Made by a program: the position numbers and the translations under genes. Positions 52,701 to 63,473 of a stretch of DNA of 64,000 bases are shown here, one piece after another. Within the stretch, counting starts at the first letter, position 1; each line of letters opens with the position of its first letter. The stretch spans positions 27,938,116 through 28,002,115 of the forward strand of contig NC_084890.1 of assembly GCF_958979055.1 (NCBI RefSeq). Direction: 5' to 3'. The notes under the pieces are model-generated. The model was given only the letters and a program-made list of their open reading frames with translations. It was not told the DNA's origin and did not search any database. Source of the DNA: Alnus glutinosa. Taxonomy: Eukaryota > Streptophyta > Magnoliopsida > Fagales > Betulaceae.

Positions 52701-53196
52701 CTTCAAAAAGTGGAATTCCGAAGTGCATTGTACTTTGCGTTTTCACACACCACCACAATTATATGGCCAACGAAACAAAGAACAAAGAAATTAACCAATA
52801 TCCAACTAGTCATTCAAAACCCACGAAAAAGCACCCAATCCGAAAACAAAAAGGTCAGCTCAATCATCAAGAGTTTTAGGACCATACCCACCAAACAAAA
52901 ACTCAATTTATAAGACTAAAACTATGATCAAGAATCATCAAGCAACAGAACCATAATCAAACACTCTTCCAAGTACTAAAACCAAAAAGAAAGGAAAGTA
53001 AAAACAAGGAAACTAGATGAGATTGAAGATGACCGAGAGAGAGAGAGAGAGAGAACCTGAGATTACGCTTACGCATTTTACAGGAAGCAGGAAGCAACCG
53101 ATGAGGCACCGGCACGAGAAAGCGCACGCTTGAATGCTTGCAGGTGAGTCCGCTAATTCCCTCGCTCACAAAAAACGTCGATAGCTTCGCAGACAT
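37008..53196 (-). CDS. SS4: starch synthase 4 (soluble, granule-initiating), 16 exons
   Basis: SS4 transfers glucose from ADP-glucose to growing alpha-1,4-glucans in plastids and is needed to start starch granules. Exons in transcript order: 53057-53196, 49869-50106, 46715-46796, 45515-46607, 45390-45441, 43744-43866, 43591-43666, 43332-43516, 43024-43218, 42879-42950, 42058-42267, 40913-41038, 38061-38210, 37650-37711, 37470-37545, 37008-37184. All junctions have GT-AG and keep frame; they total 3,057 nt, that is 1,018 residues plus stop. Exon 1 ([13 protein letters not shown]) is a basic, Ser-rich plastid transit peptide. Exons 3-4 encode long coiled coils typical of SS4. The GT5 domain starts [20 protein letters not shown], with the ADP-glucose-binding KVGGL. 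It continues through HCHDWQTAF and [10 protein letters not shown] to the GT-B half with [18 protein letters not shown] and KTGGL. All are intact. The gene spans 16 kb because of transposon-filled introns. Confidence 0.95.
39498..40105. mobile_element. GC-rich DNA element in SS4 intron 12
   Basis: The ends are inverse-like: ATGTAGGGGGGGACC with CTGCTACCTTTT on the left, GGTAGCAGAG with GGTCCCTACATCC on the right. The interior is much richer in C and G than the surrounding intron and ends in a run of 26 C (40077-40102). The plus-strand frame at about 39630-39800 is open but has no family I recognise. It may be a DNA element with captured sequence. Confidence 0.5.
41155..41290 (-). mobile_element. 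possible SINE fragment
   Basis: Read minus it contains GGGTTCAATAC, like an RNA polymerase III B-box, and a short GC-richer body in an AT-rich intron. I found no clear target duplication or tail. Confidence 0.35.
42478..42680 (-). mobile_element. SINE in SS4 intron 10
   Basis: This is a 203-bp insertion flanked by a perfect 17-bp duplication CCATCATGTCATATAAT (42461-42477 and 42681-42697). Read minus it holds a B-box-like GGTTCAAATCT near its 5' end and finishes GGGGTTCTTCGTCAT followed by A7. The 3' part matches the truncated copy at 24452. The perfect duplication indicates a fairly recent insertion. It lies clear of the splice sites. Confidence 0.85.
46948..48123 (-). mobile_element. 5'-truncated L1-type LINE in SS4 intron 2
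   Basis: This 1.18-kb insertion is flanked by ATAGAAAAATAACAT (46933-46947) and the same sequence with one more A (48124-48139). Read minus it holds the end of ORF2 with a zf-RVT domain ([20 protein letters not shown], then [18 protein letters not shown]). The tail [15 protein letters not shown] follows, then an AT-rich 3' UTR and A-rich end. Frames are broken (47305-47886, 47798-48022, 47050-47250). It is truncated at the 5' end, as usual for LINEs, and sits in the same orientation as SS4. Confidence 0.88.
48140..49868. other. rest of SS4 intron 2
   Basis: Positions 48145-48320 and 48500-48700 resemble LINE 3' ends (plus and minus respectively, with TGTATACCCCTGGTGTACTT-type text and A/T tails) but lack clear duplications. 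A run of 21 C (49577-49597) is followed by (CA)n, and (GA)n occupies 49704-49752. There is no gene. Confidence 0.4.
50667..50761 (+). mobile_element. short LINE tail insertion in SS4 intron 1
   Basis: It is a 95-bp LINE 3' end (GTATACTTCCCGTGTATTAG, then TTACTTATCAAAAAA). An exact 19-bp duplication TAAGATCATACGCTCTGGC flanks it (50648-50666 and 50762-50780), so it is a severely 5'-truncated insertion. Confidence 0.85.
50781..51437 (+). mobile_element. internally deleted LINE: ORF1 end joined to 3' UTR
   Basis: An open frame at 50791-51228 encodes 145 residues rich in Ser, Pro and Glu, ending [10 protein letters not shown]. It resembles the C-terminal part of a plant LINE ORF1 without its zinc knuckle. 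It is followed at once by a 3' UTR with a duplicated GGTTTGAGGGTCTTAG block and a tail TTACTTATAA(A)n. ORF2 is missing. The LINE assignment rests on the tail; the protein was not matched to a family. Confidence 0.55.
51536..51900 (+). mobile_element. 5'-truncated LINE in SS4 intron 1
   Basis: It encodes a broken LINE ORF2 C-terminus ([17 protein letters not shown]), a 3' UTR with TATACTACTTGTGTACTTGG and an A-run at about 51866-51877. AACCTAAGGGTAATA (51521-51535) and AACCTAAGGGCAATA (51901-51915) flank it, a target duplication with one mismatch. It is antisense to SS4. Confidence 0.75.
52449..52489 (-). pseudogene. trnN-GUU: fragment of organellar tRNA-Asn(GUU) gene
   Basis: Read minus, TCCTCAGTAGCTCAGTGGTA then GAGCGGTCAGCTGTTAAC is the 5' half of the plastid-type tRNA-Asn: acceptor strand, D arm and anticodon GTT. 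The 3' half is degraded, with no T-loop GGTTCGAATCC. It is probably plastid DNA, or plastid-derived mitochondrial DNA, inserted in SS4 intron 1. It cannot make a tRNA. Confidence 0.75.
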
Positions 53197-55176
53197 TTTC
53201 ACTCCAATCAAAACTCTCAGTGAAATAGAAAGACTTCGCAGCAAGTAAGAGATATAGAACAAATGGTTTCTTCGCCACAACGACTACTAGGCCCTGGTTG
53301 TTACCAGAAAAGTTGGCATGTGATTGCAAGCAGTACTCTTGGCATCTTTGAGATCGAATATGTGATGGTACGTGCGGGTTCATCATATCGTATGTGTCAT
53401 TATAACCTTATCTAAATCGCACGGGCTTTCGGACTTTGGGTCCGGGTCAGGCCTCCACGTCACCTCCCATGATTCTTTCGTTTAGATCAGTTTCATGGTG
53501 ATTGATCCACGTAAAATATGAGTCGGATGAAGGTGTAATATCCGGCATAAAATAAGGGGCGGAGCCAGCTTTTAGGCTTTGGAGGCCAAATTGAAAAAAA
53601 ATAATTTAGGGGGGCCAAAACTACAAATTTTTTAAAAATGAAGGGTAAAAATTATATTTTTTCTTTTTTTTTTGGGGGAGCCCTTTGGCTTGGTGGGGCT
53701 TGGGCCCCCCCCCAAGCCATAGTGTGGCTCCGCCCCTGCATGTAACGTTACTCTCAAAAAAGTATATTAACATCAAGAGTAGATTCGCGTAGTGATGTAC
53801 ATAAAATTATTATTATTATTATTATTATTTTGGAATGGTTGTGATTATGATAATCCTTGAAGAGCAATCCCAGTTTGCAACACTCGGTAGTAAGGAATAC
53901 GATCCTCTTAATTTTATTTAATAAAATAGATACTACCCATTTTAAATGAATGTCGGAATTTGAAGATAGTGTATCTAACGGTGTTTATAAAATTTAATAT
54001 TAGCACGTATTTTAAAATTTTAAATAATGAGAAATCATGTACGCCATTAGATGTATTAATTTTAAATACTGATCATAAAATGGATGCTATCAATTTTATT
54101 CTAATAGTAGAGTTTGTTAGGGTTTTGTTTTTTTTTTTTTTTTTAATAAAGTTTTTGTGAAAGTGTTCTCAATTTTGTAAAAAAGAAAAGATAAAAATTG
54201 AAAATAAATTTGATAGGGCCACATTTGAAAAAAGTACTGTATGCGGAGATAAATGAAAATTAGTTTGTTAAAATTTTAATAAGTGTTTTTTTAAAAAAAT
54301 TGAAGAGCATTCTCCTAAAATAAAAGAAAGAAAAAACTATTGTAGTTTACATTTCAGAGTGGTGGTCACCAGGCGACAGCAACCACGGGCCCCTAAAAAT
54401 TTACGACAATTACTGCGAGGCCACTGGACATTCATTATGGCCACCAAATAAGTTATTAGACATTAACAACAACCATTTTAGGGTCACAAGAAGTTTGTGA
54501 AATGTCATTGTAGGGCTGCCACATGTTTACAGTAGCCACCGTAGAGCCACCAGACATTCCTTGTGGCCATTGTGAGGTTGCCGAAAGCTTTTGGCTGCCA
54601 CCATAAAGTTGCCAAAAATATAAGATAATTATTCTTTGAGAATTGTTATTTACTTTGAGAAAAAATGTATATTTTGTTTTGAAAAGGTTATTAACGATGG
54701 GTTACAAATGAAAATATATTTAGTTAACTAATATCTTAAAATAATAATAATAATAATAATAAATTAAAAAAGAAAAATCAGCATTCAAGAAGTGAAAAAG
54801 GCTTTTTGAAATTTTTTTCTAAACAAACTCTTAAAAAGATTGCGAAAATCCCGATCCGGCAGGAGAGACTCGAGAAAGAAAGGCACAGGACCGTTCACGA
54901 GAGAGCCCGTGTACGTGACCCACACCAAATGCCGATGTAGGACCATACGGACGGCCCAGATGTAACCGGACCATCCAAAACAGAAACGGACTCTCCCAGA
55001 GAGAATATGCGCCCACCAAACGACCCAAATCCCAGACGGAGTAATTGGCAACCGATTGAACTTTTCAGGTTCACTGTTTTCACTGGTACGCTACGATAGT
55101 GGATTCGATTCTTTGAATTCCTGGTGTTCTATTTGTCCCTAATTTTTGTGGAGTGCTTCTTTAATTTGTTCACACA
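53197..55176. other. intergenic region between SS4 and ALG14 start codons
   Basis: The two genes diverge across 2 kb. Next to SS4 (53197-53420) the sequence is GC-richer and likely 5' UTR and promoter. A hAT MITE follows at 53554-53738. Positions 53760-54850 are AT-rich with simple repeats. Positions 54860-55176 are again GC-richer and likely ALG14 promoter and 5' UTR. The open frames at 54785-55083 on the minus strand look like chance frames in this region. Confidence 0.45.
53554..53738. mobile_element. hAT-type MITE (GGGGCGGAGCCA class)
   Basis: The ends AAGGGGCGGAGCCAGC and GTGGCTCCGCCCCTG are inverse-like, 185 bp apart. The interior carries GGGGGGCC and GGGCCCCCCCC blocks like the element at 29928. 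I see no clean 8-bp duplication. Confidence 0.6.
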
Positions 55177-56591
55177 ATGGTCAACGGCAATTGCTGTTGC
55201 TTCTCCATCTTGGCTTCAAAATTCACCGTCACTTTCGTCACGATTAGCCTCACCTTGATACTGATTCGCGTGCTTTACGTCATCTACCGGAGTGGCAAGC
55301 CTCTCCGATCCAAAGCTCCGAGAGCTCTCAGAACACTCATTGTCTTAGGCTCAGGTGAGCCATGGAGCCAGCTCTGATTTCAATTCACAGTGGAAATTCT
55401 TATTGGTTTGTGTTGTTGCAATTGTAGGGGGTCACACGGCGGAGATGCTTAACCTGTTGTCGGTGTTGCAGAAGGAGAGGTATAGCCCTAGATTCTATGT
55501 CGCCGCTGCGACCGATAATATGAGCCTCCAAAAAGCTCGCGCGCTTGAGGATTCCTTGGCTGATGAGGTACATAGTGATAGATTGCTCTGTTTCGTCATT
55601 ATTCGATAGGATATTAACAGCTGTATTGTAATCTTTTGCTGGATTTGTTGAATGCGCAACACAATCTTTTATCAAAATGGAGATTTTGTGCTGTTATATG
55701 CTGTGTTTGTGACTTGTATCGTTTTTCATCCAGTGTCTACCGTTTTATAAATCAATGTTGTAAAGAAAAGGAAAAAGGATGAGACTTAAACGAGTTTAAA
55801 GAGCAGAATCCAAAGGGCATAGTTTGTTAGTGTTTCTCCTTTATTGCCATAGGGATGTATGCAAATATTGTGCTTTCTCATCAAGAGCTGGATCCATGCT
55901 GCATTTGCATTTTAGTTTCGTATGATTGTTGCAGGTTTGCCGATGAAAGTTTTTTTTTTTTTTTGAATAATTTCTAATGCAGACTGGGGTCAAAGTGGAA
56001 GAAACTGCTCAGTTCATGCAGATCTATCGAAGTAGGGAAGTTGGGCAATCATATTTAACCTCTGTTTGGACAACTTTAATTGCTACGGCTCATGCACTCT
56101 GGATAATGTTTAAAATCAGACCCCAAGTGGTATTTTCTATTCCTTTGTTTATACTTCCATACATGTATGTTTTGGGCACTACATACATTTATATAGATTA
56201 TGAATCTAATTATTATATCATATTTTGCAATCTACTTTGTATAACCTCAGATTCTCTGCAATGGGCCGGGGACTTGTGTTCCACTATGTGCAATTGCATT
56301 CTTTTTCAAGGTGTGGATGCACTCCATTAAGACTTTTCCACTGTCGTTTTGCTTGTCTATATTTTTCAATTATTTAAGGTTATATTATAGTTCATCCTTT
56401 AACCTCAAGTGCAGCTAGTGGGGATTAGATGGTCATCAATTTTCTACGTTGAGAGTATAGCAAGAGTGAGAAGACTTTCATTAAGTGGGTTGCTTCTTTA
56501 CAAGTTACGAATGGCTGATCAGTTCTTTGTGCAATGGCCACAACTACTGAGACAATATCCACGGGCTCACTATGTTGGTTGTCTCATGTAG
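55177..56591 (+). CDS. ALG14: ALG14, UDP-GlcNAc transferase membrane anchor, five exons
   Basis: ALG14 anchors and partners ALG13 at the cytosolic face of the ER, adding the second GlcNAc to the dolichol-linked N-glycan precursor. Exons 55177-55354, 55428-55567, 55983-56129, 56251-56310 and 56415-56591 join in frame across GT-AG introns to give 233 residues, the usual ALG14 size. Residues 12-31 are a hydrophobic membrane anchor. LIVLGSGGHTAEML is the glycine-rich GT-B nucleotide-binding loop at the first junction. TSVWTTLIATAHALW is the second hydrophobic segment. CNGPGTCVPLC is the family motif, followed by FYVESIARV and the C-terminus HYVGCLM. No defects are seen. It is divergent from SS4 and convergent with the purine permease. 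Confidence 0.95.
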
Positions 56592-57788
56592 TTGATAAGT
56601 TCAGCTGCTGACATTGGTACTTTCACTTCAACCTCCAAGTTTTTGCAATGCAGTCAACATTGTCAAAGTGTAACTATAGCACAATTTTTTATTTTTCCAA
56701 GTAGAGTTGCTCACGTGTTACTTTTTGTAAGTGTGAAATTTAAGTTGTGCATGGTGAATCCCAGCCATGCAGAAGAGAGAGAACTACTTATCACTGTAAG
56801 TTTAGATGAACCTGAGTTTTGATAAATTTATGATTTTGGTTTACATAATGCTATTCATTTTTCGAAACAAAGAATTATTCTGCCTTGCTTGGAATTAATC
56901 CAGAGATGTGCTTTGCTTTAAGATAGACTGATTAAAGTAGAGAGTGATGGGAAAATTCTTGTCCAAAATCTAGTCACATCCTGTTTTTATCACACAACTT
57001 TCATTATTCTCTTCCTTTGGCTTTCTGTCTGTCTTCCTTTTCTGATGTCACATTTCCACATGTTTTTGAACAATTTAAAAAGGTACCCAGATTGAATATC
57101 CTGGTGATAGTTTAATTCCTTGCTAATATGAATTTGCTAGTTGAATAAATGGAAAAAGAATCATTTGGCAGTAGGACATTTAAATACAATGTGCTTCGGC
57201 ATTGTAGATCAGATATGTAGGTTGCTGATATCTCAAAACGCCAACATTTTTGTACCGTAGTTGTATCAACATGGAAAGTTTGTAGTTATGATAACTAGAG
57301 TGAAATTACTTCTCTGCCCAAATTTGTGCGTCTATTATTGCAATAAACAATTCAAACTTTTTTTTTCCTTCAATTTTCTTGATTGTTTTGATTTAACAAA
57401 ATTTAACTGAGTTATATGTTTGGAGAGGGTGGAACATACATTTCTGTTAATTATTCTTTTTTGAGAGGGGGGGGGGGGGGGGGGGGGGGGTTTGTTTAGC
57501 TGTTTTGCTAATTTGATGATCTAACATAGCATTTTTGACAAGGCTTGCTACCAATTGCCCTAACCTCTACCCAAACTGGTTGACAAGTCTAGAGAAAAAT
57601 GGGCGCGTTTATATTTACTGGAGTCTGACAATAATTTTGGAGATGGAATAGACAAAATTGTAGTTTACACTTTCTGTGGAGAAATAAAATGGCTAGGTTT
57701 TTACCTACATATTTGGGTATATGGATTTGTACATTGAAACTTCTCATTCTTGGGATTGAAATAAGGGAACAGAAGGACCAAAATAACT
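56592..57788. other. intergenic DNA between ALG14 and the purine permease
   Basis: This 1.2 kb between convergent genes should hold both 3' UTRs. A run of 24 G lies at 57467-57490. No transposon or gene is recognised. Confidence 0.4.
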
Positions 57789-59786
57789 TCAATGCTCATA
57801 AGTTTGGACATTTTCTTCTGTTGAAAGTGGAACTTTTACGTAGATCTTCTTAAACCCATCTTGTTCATCAGTAACCTCTTTCAACAAGGGAAGCATTGAA
57901 ATTTCTTTGACGTCTCTATTTTCAGCCTTGGACTTAGAATCATCGAGATAGTGCTGATAGAAATATGAAATAAATCCCCAAATAGCCAATACCATGGCAA
58001 TCGCCTTTACCCCATCCATTTCGTCATGGAAGAAGATCACAGCTAGAACTGGAATAACTGGCAAACCCAGAGAACTTATGACATTGGAGAACAGGGAAGA
58101 CACTTCATGTATCAATCCTACTGTGCCAAAGGTGAAAATCTGCCAAGCTATAGCTGCCCAAACCAAAGTACTGACATAAAGAAACTCCCCCAGTTCAAAG
58201 TCCTCCATCTCTCTCTTTAGACCTTTCCAGTCTCCACTAGCAAAAAGCCCCACCAGGGTAGCACAGGTTGCAACCAGTGACTGATAGATTATCATTTCCA
58301 AAACCACTGTAAATGTTTCCTTTTTCAGAACCTTTTGGAAGGAGAGCTGTGTAAGGGAAAGCATCAATCCATACCCAGCAGATGCACCAACAGTGCATAA
58401 GAGTCCAGTTTCATACTTTTTGTTAGAGTTTCCACTGGGGTTTGTGGAATTGGTTTCAAATACAAGCAAGGCGGAAGAGATGGTGAGAAGGACCAGGGAA
58501 TTGATTATAAAAGGAGTGAACTTCTGTGAATTAAGGAGGAAAGAGAAGAAAGCATTGAAGGTCAATTGGGATGCACAAATAAGGGCAAATGTAGATACAG
58601 GAAGGTACGAGAGCCCAATTGAATACATCATGCTGTCTGCTGCTAGAAATACACCAAAAGAGACATAAATCAAGGCAAGGATTAAGGCGCATGGTTGGTT
58701 CCTCTGGATACTGCTTGTGGTAGGGTTTTCGGGAGAAGAGATGCAGTAGTAAGGAATGAGGATTGGAAACCCTGCAACTTGCACAAGTGTTGCCACCCAT
58801 TTGCTCTTTCCACCTTTGTTGTAGTACAGTCTGCCCAAGAGCATAGCTGCAGATTGGCCAGAGAGGACAAAGAGTATATAGATGGTCATCCGGAGCCACC
58901 GCATAAAATTTCTAGATTGAGAGATTGTTGATTGATTGGTGGCATTGATATACTCAGGCGAGGTTGCTTCTTTGGCTTCTTGAACTGGTAAGAACATGTA
59001 AAGGGGATTACTGCAGGATAGACATTGCTATCATATGAATTCCTTTTGGTCGTATATTGCTTTCATGTGAATTAGTTTGTCAACAAGCATACTATTTTTT
59101 AGCAGGATCAATAAACACACTCAATCTATGCTATTAAAAAATGAATTATTTTGTGGCATTTCAGGTTCTTCTGTTCCCATTTTGTTACTCCCTTTAGTAA
59201 TAAGTTTAGCTGTACTACAACTACAAAGCATGAAGCATGAGTAGGGAGGGAAAAATTTGCTGCCATATCACCCAAATGTTGATTTTGAAGCATTAGAGTA
59301 CTGGCAGGTGTCCATATCTATACATATTCATGATTATTTGAAATAAATTTATGTATTGCTCCAAAATTTCTGGTTATTAGGCATATCTCTGTTAGAAACT
59401 TAGTAGCATATACACTTCTTATATATATATATATATAAAGAAAAAAAAAAGAAAAAAAGAAAAAAAATAATTGAGACGTTTGTTTTCTCTTGATCTAAAA
59501 TAGAGCCAAAGAAAAGGTTATTAAATTTATTACTTGTTTCTTATGTAGGCTGGATTCTGAGGTGATTCATCTGCTACAATGTTATAGTGCTAGACAGTTT
59601 TGATAGTATCCATCTAAGTGCTAATTCTTCGATTTAAGAACTACACCAGAACTAGGGAAACCTTTTGTGCTAAAATCATTAGGGATCTATATTCAGGTGG
59701 GTTTCTTTTCTTCTCTAATCCTTACATAACTCATAAAAATCTGACTTACCCGTAACTCGGAGCTGTAGATTTTGTGCTTGCCCCAT
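57789..59786 (-). CDS. purine permease (PUP family), two exons
   Basis: PUPs are plasma- or inner-membrane transporters of the drug/metabolite superfamily that move purines, cytokinins or related heterocycles. Exon 1 (59750-59786) encodes MGQAQNLQLRVT. Exon 2 (57789-58984) continues VQEAKEATSPE after the acceptor TTACCAG and ends YEH. The join is in frame and gives 410 residues. An unspliced start at 58997 (MFLPVQEAK) is rejected since its first residues are intron. About ten membrane helices can be seen, starting MTIYILFVLSGQSAAMLLGR. The family blocks YVSFGVFLAADSMMYSIGLS, YLPVSTFALICASQLTFNAF and LPVIPVLAVIFFHDEM are intact. It is closest in feel to the PUP6-11/21 group. The substrate cannot be told. 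Confidence 0.93.
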
Positions 59787-59795
59787 GTTGGAGGT

Positions 59796-59839
<44 letters not shown>

Positions 59840-60404
59840 TTTATAAAAAATGAAAATGAAGATTGTATATCAAATTGTGTTTTAGTATATGGCTGGTGAT
59901 GGGTGTCCAATTCCAGTGATGTCAGGCCTTATTCCACAATTAACACGTTATTGCATCAATTTAAATATTTACATCCTCCTGACAACTGCAAACTCAGATG
60001 GGTTACATCACATTCATAAGTAACATGATAAAGGTGGCCTAATTGGATCATTTATATTTCTTGTGATGACCGCACAATTTATTGTGACAAGGGCATCCTG
60101 TGTTACGATTAATTTTACAAAATTTTTATTGTATCCTTCCAATAATAAAGTGATTTTTAAAATTATTATTTGATCAAAATTTAATAATGATTAATTATAA
60201 GTCTAATAATGATTTTAAAAGTCACATTATTATTGAAATGACACAAAAGTGACTTCTAGTATTATTCATCTGCTTGTCTTTGGTAGTTTGTTATTCTAAA
60301 CAACTAAAGTGTGTACACATTTCTTTTTTGTTTATTAATCAAATTAGCTTCAGATTAACTTATTGAAGCGTATCTTCAAAATAAAATAAAGCAGTGTTCA
60401 ATAC
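59787..60404. other. upstream region of the purine permease, with a MITE-like repeat
   Basis: (GA)n at 59795-59837 lies directly before the start codon and may be in the 5' UTR. At 60115-60270 AT-rich inverse arms (AATAATAAAGTGATTTTTAAAA against TTTTAAAAGTCACATTATTATT) form a MITE-like repeat. There is no gene. Confidence 0.45.
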
Positions 60405-60602
60405 TTAACCTCTTTCAATGTGGGAGCATTAGAAACTTCATTAACATTTCCATCTTTACTATTGGAAGCAAAATCATCGAAGAATGTGGATAAGCATTCA
60501 AAACAAAACCCAAAACAGGCAGCCGCATTGAGATGACCATTATTCCAACCAAATCGACGTGGAAAAAGTTTGCAGCTAGAAGCGGATCAATAGGCAAACT
60601 AA
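60405..60602 (-). pseudogene. purine permease relic, C-terminal part
   Basis: Read minus, LPIDPLLAANFFHVDLVGIM matches LPVIPVLAVIFFHDEMDGVK of the neighbouring intact gene. After a frameshift, FFDDFASNSKDGNVNEVSNA then PTLKE matches the family tail. Upstream exons are not found to 61 kb. It is the remains of a tandem duplicate, transcribed in the same direction as the intact copy. Confidence 0.75.
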
Positions 60603-62497
60603 GAATGGACAGAAATTTAATAGAAACTATCTTTTAAGAATAACATGTGATTTTTAGGCATGCGAAAAGCACATGATTTCTTATTAATACTATGAAAAGA
60701 GTGTGTGAGAAGCACGTGTTATTAAAAAAAGAGCAATGTTATATACAAGACTCTTATCTCCCTCTTACCTCCCTTAAAAGTAATGTGACTTTTAAAATTA
60801 TCATTGAATTTGTGATTGATCATTTTTGAATTTCGAAGAAGAAAAAAGTTATAGTCGGCCTACCCACCTACTTCTCAAAGAAAGAGATGAGCTGAGGAAT
60901 TTGAAGCTAGCAGGGATGTAAACGAAGCAAAGCTACCTGTGAGCTCGCTCGCGTTCGGCTCGATAAAGCTTTGCTCGTGCACGACTCAGTTATTAAATAA
61001 GTTATTCGTGGACATGAAAATATACTCAATTATTAAACGATACAAATTCGTTTAAAACTCGGCTCGCTCGTTTATATAATATTAAATCTTAGAATTTAGG
61101 TGATATACTAATAGGGCATACTGTATCTTCATTATATAATGTAAATTATGTAATAAACATATGATTCATCATTTATATCAACAAGACAACAACACATATT
61201 TTGTATGACTAGTGACCAAGTATGATCTAATCATGTAAATTATATAAAGGATCTAACAATTCATATGAATATGATATAAAGATTCATGTTCCTAATTTAG
61301 ACAGCATAGGGATAACAATTTCAGTGTTTATAACCTAAGTCAGTAGCCAAATTACAATTCCCTAAAACAGAAATAATGGTTTTGTACAGAATTACTCTAA
61401 AGAATTTAAAAGGATACAAAGTTGGATTTAAGCCTAATTCTAACAGTAATTTATTCACAGGAACTTTAAAAAAGAATTTCAATTAACAAAAAATACTGAA
61501 ACTTAGCAAACTTAGCCACAATTCTCACACCAATAACAATACTCTGCTAAAAAACAACCCAATATTCATATAAAAGAGATTCAACCTATATATCTTATAT
61601 ACCAAATAAGAGATTTAGAGTAGAGTCTCAATATTTTAGCAAAAATCCAAAATACAAACCATATATTAAATTACATAATCGATACACATATGGCCACAAT
61701 AAGAAATCAGCCCAATAATCATAGCATTCCTTTAGCATTCAGCAAAATTTTTCCCAAATAATTCAACCCAATTCATAGTGTACCTGTTTGGTTAATCAGA
61801 AAAAATACAAGAATGCCCAAGATAAAACACTAACCGGCTATCTCCAAACAGCCCCCAAAACCACTCCAAACTGACTAGCTAATTCATCACATTAAAACAT
61901 CCCAACAACACAATCAAAACTACAACATCCCAAAACAAGACTCAGAAATTCTCAATCCCATTTGGTTCCTCTACCTGAAAAACAACCCAACAATTCTCAA
62001 AAGATTTTACACCTATTCAATTTTCTACAAAGAAAATCCTCAAGAAAAATAACCCCCAAAATTTTCTACAACATCAATCCAGAAATCCTCAACTATGAGA
62101 TTAACGAAAATAATCAAAACCAAAAATTAAATCTCAAGAGAACTCTAACCCGAAAGTCTACCCAGTGATTTCTTCTACACCCCTACGGTTTTTCTTCAGA
62201 AAAAAGTTTAGAAATTTCAATTTTCTTTTCTCTTCTCTACCGAAAAATCCTTCTCAAAGCCAAAATTTTCATTACAAATCAACCCAAACTGAAATAAGAT
62301 CAAGACTCAAAGATTTCTCACTTTCCAAAGGATGGATTTTTTTTCTTCTCTATTATAGAAAACTCAAAAAAACCGTCGGAAATCCTTTCTCCGATGGCGC
62401 CGTCGGCACGGGGCCGTGATCTGCCGGCCCGGCGACGTCATCTGCCCAGTCCGGTGGCCAACCCACCGGCTGGATCTCCTTCTACCCCACTTTCTCT

Positions 62498-62540
<43 letters not shown>

Positions 62541-63370
62541 CATTGTCTCTGTTTCTCATTTTCTCCCTCTCCCTCTTGTCTTTATGATTTTCTTTACGCA
62601 TAAAAGAATAACAATAAGGAAAAGGGTAGAACTAAAAACAAAAAGGAAGAAAAAAAGAAGAAGAAGAAAATAGGAATGGGTCTTGTGCGAGTGATAGCAT
62701 AATGAAGGCTAAAAAAGAAAGCTCTTGAAATACCTGTTAAGTTGAAAATTTTGAAGCTCGAGTGTCTCTGAGAAATTGCTTTGTTGCTGATGTCTTGAAC
62801 AGTGAGAATGATTGCTTAAATAAAAGGAAGGAGAGGAGTGTCGTGGCTTGAAAGCCCAGAGCATGGGTGCAACGTGTAGAGGGTCGCACTGAAAAATGAC
62901 AAGGCCTTTTGCAAAAAAGGCTTTCAGACACTTAAAGAAGAAAAAATGGAAAAGTGGCCAGGCTTTCTCAGCAACTTGTAAGGGAGTCAGCGAGAGAGAG
63001 ATGAAAGGTGGAAGACAAGTGAGTGGCTAAAAAATGCTTAATAAAACGAAGCCGTACAAGAGAATTGATTTTTTTTAAACCAAAATTTCATTCAAAAATA
63101 AAAAATCTATTAATCCACTAAAAAATTATTCTAATTTTTCTGGGGTGCTATAGGTTGCCAGCCTAGATTATACTCTATCATGACTCTCTTCCCCACGGGG
63201 ATCTCCCATGCCTTGTGTGGGTTTGTAATTGTTAGCACTTCGAAACAAGTGTTGCCATCTAGATTAGTACCTAACACATTAATAAATACCAATGTTAATT
63301 ATTTCGAATTGAATATTAACTACAAAACATAAATACGTATATATCCTTTAGATTTATAAAAATATATACT
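60603..63370. other. repeat-rich gene-free DNA
   Basis: Positions 60735-60835 hold MITE-like text related to 60115-60270. Positions 60930-61070 carry the GCTCGCTCG/CGGCTCG text seen in many plant repeats. Positions 61950-62520 match 26690-27240 loosely and end in (TC)n (62499-62538). Positions 62540-63370 show no gene. The open frames here come from low-complexity sequence. Confidence 0.4.
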
Positions 63371-63401
63371 TACCTATCGTCTGGATCTAGTTTTCGCACA
63401 G

Positions 63402-63473
63402 CGCCTGTGTCTCACTATCGTCCAGAGCCTGTGTCTTGCTATCGTCCGGAGATTGTGTCTCGCTATCATCAGT
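63402..63473 (+). repeat. 24-bp tandem repeat, three copies
   Basis: Units CGCCTGTGTCTCACTATCGT, AGCCTGTGTCTTGCTATCGT and AGATTGTGTCTCGCTATCAT (each plus 4 more bases) follow one another. They keep an open frame of 8 residues per unit on the plus strand, but no gene is evident. Confidence 0.65.

Noticed and set aside
54785-55083. Overlapping minus-strand frames upstream of ALG14
   Set aside because: Three overlapping frames in one GC-richer promoter stretch, without introns, motifs or homology that I recognise. Chance frames are more likely.
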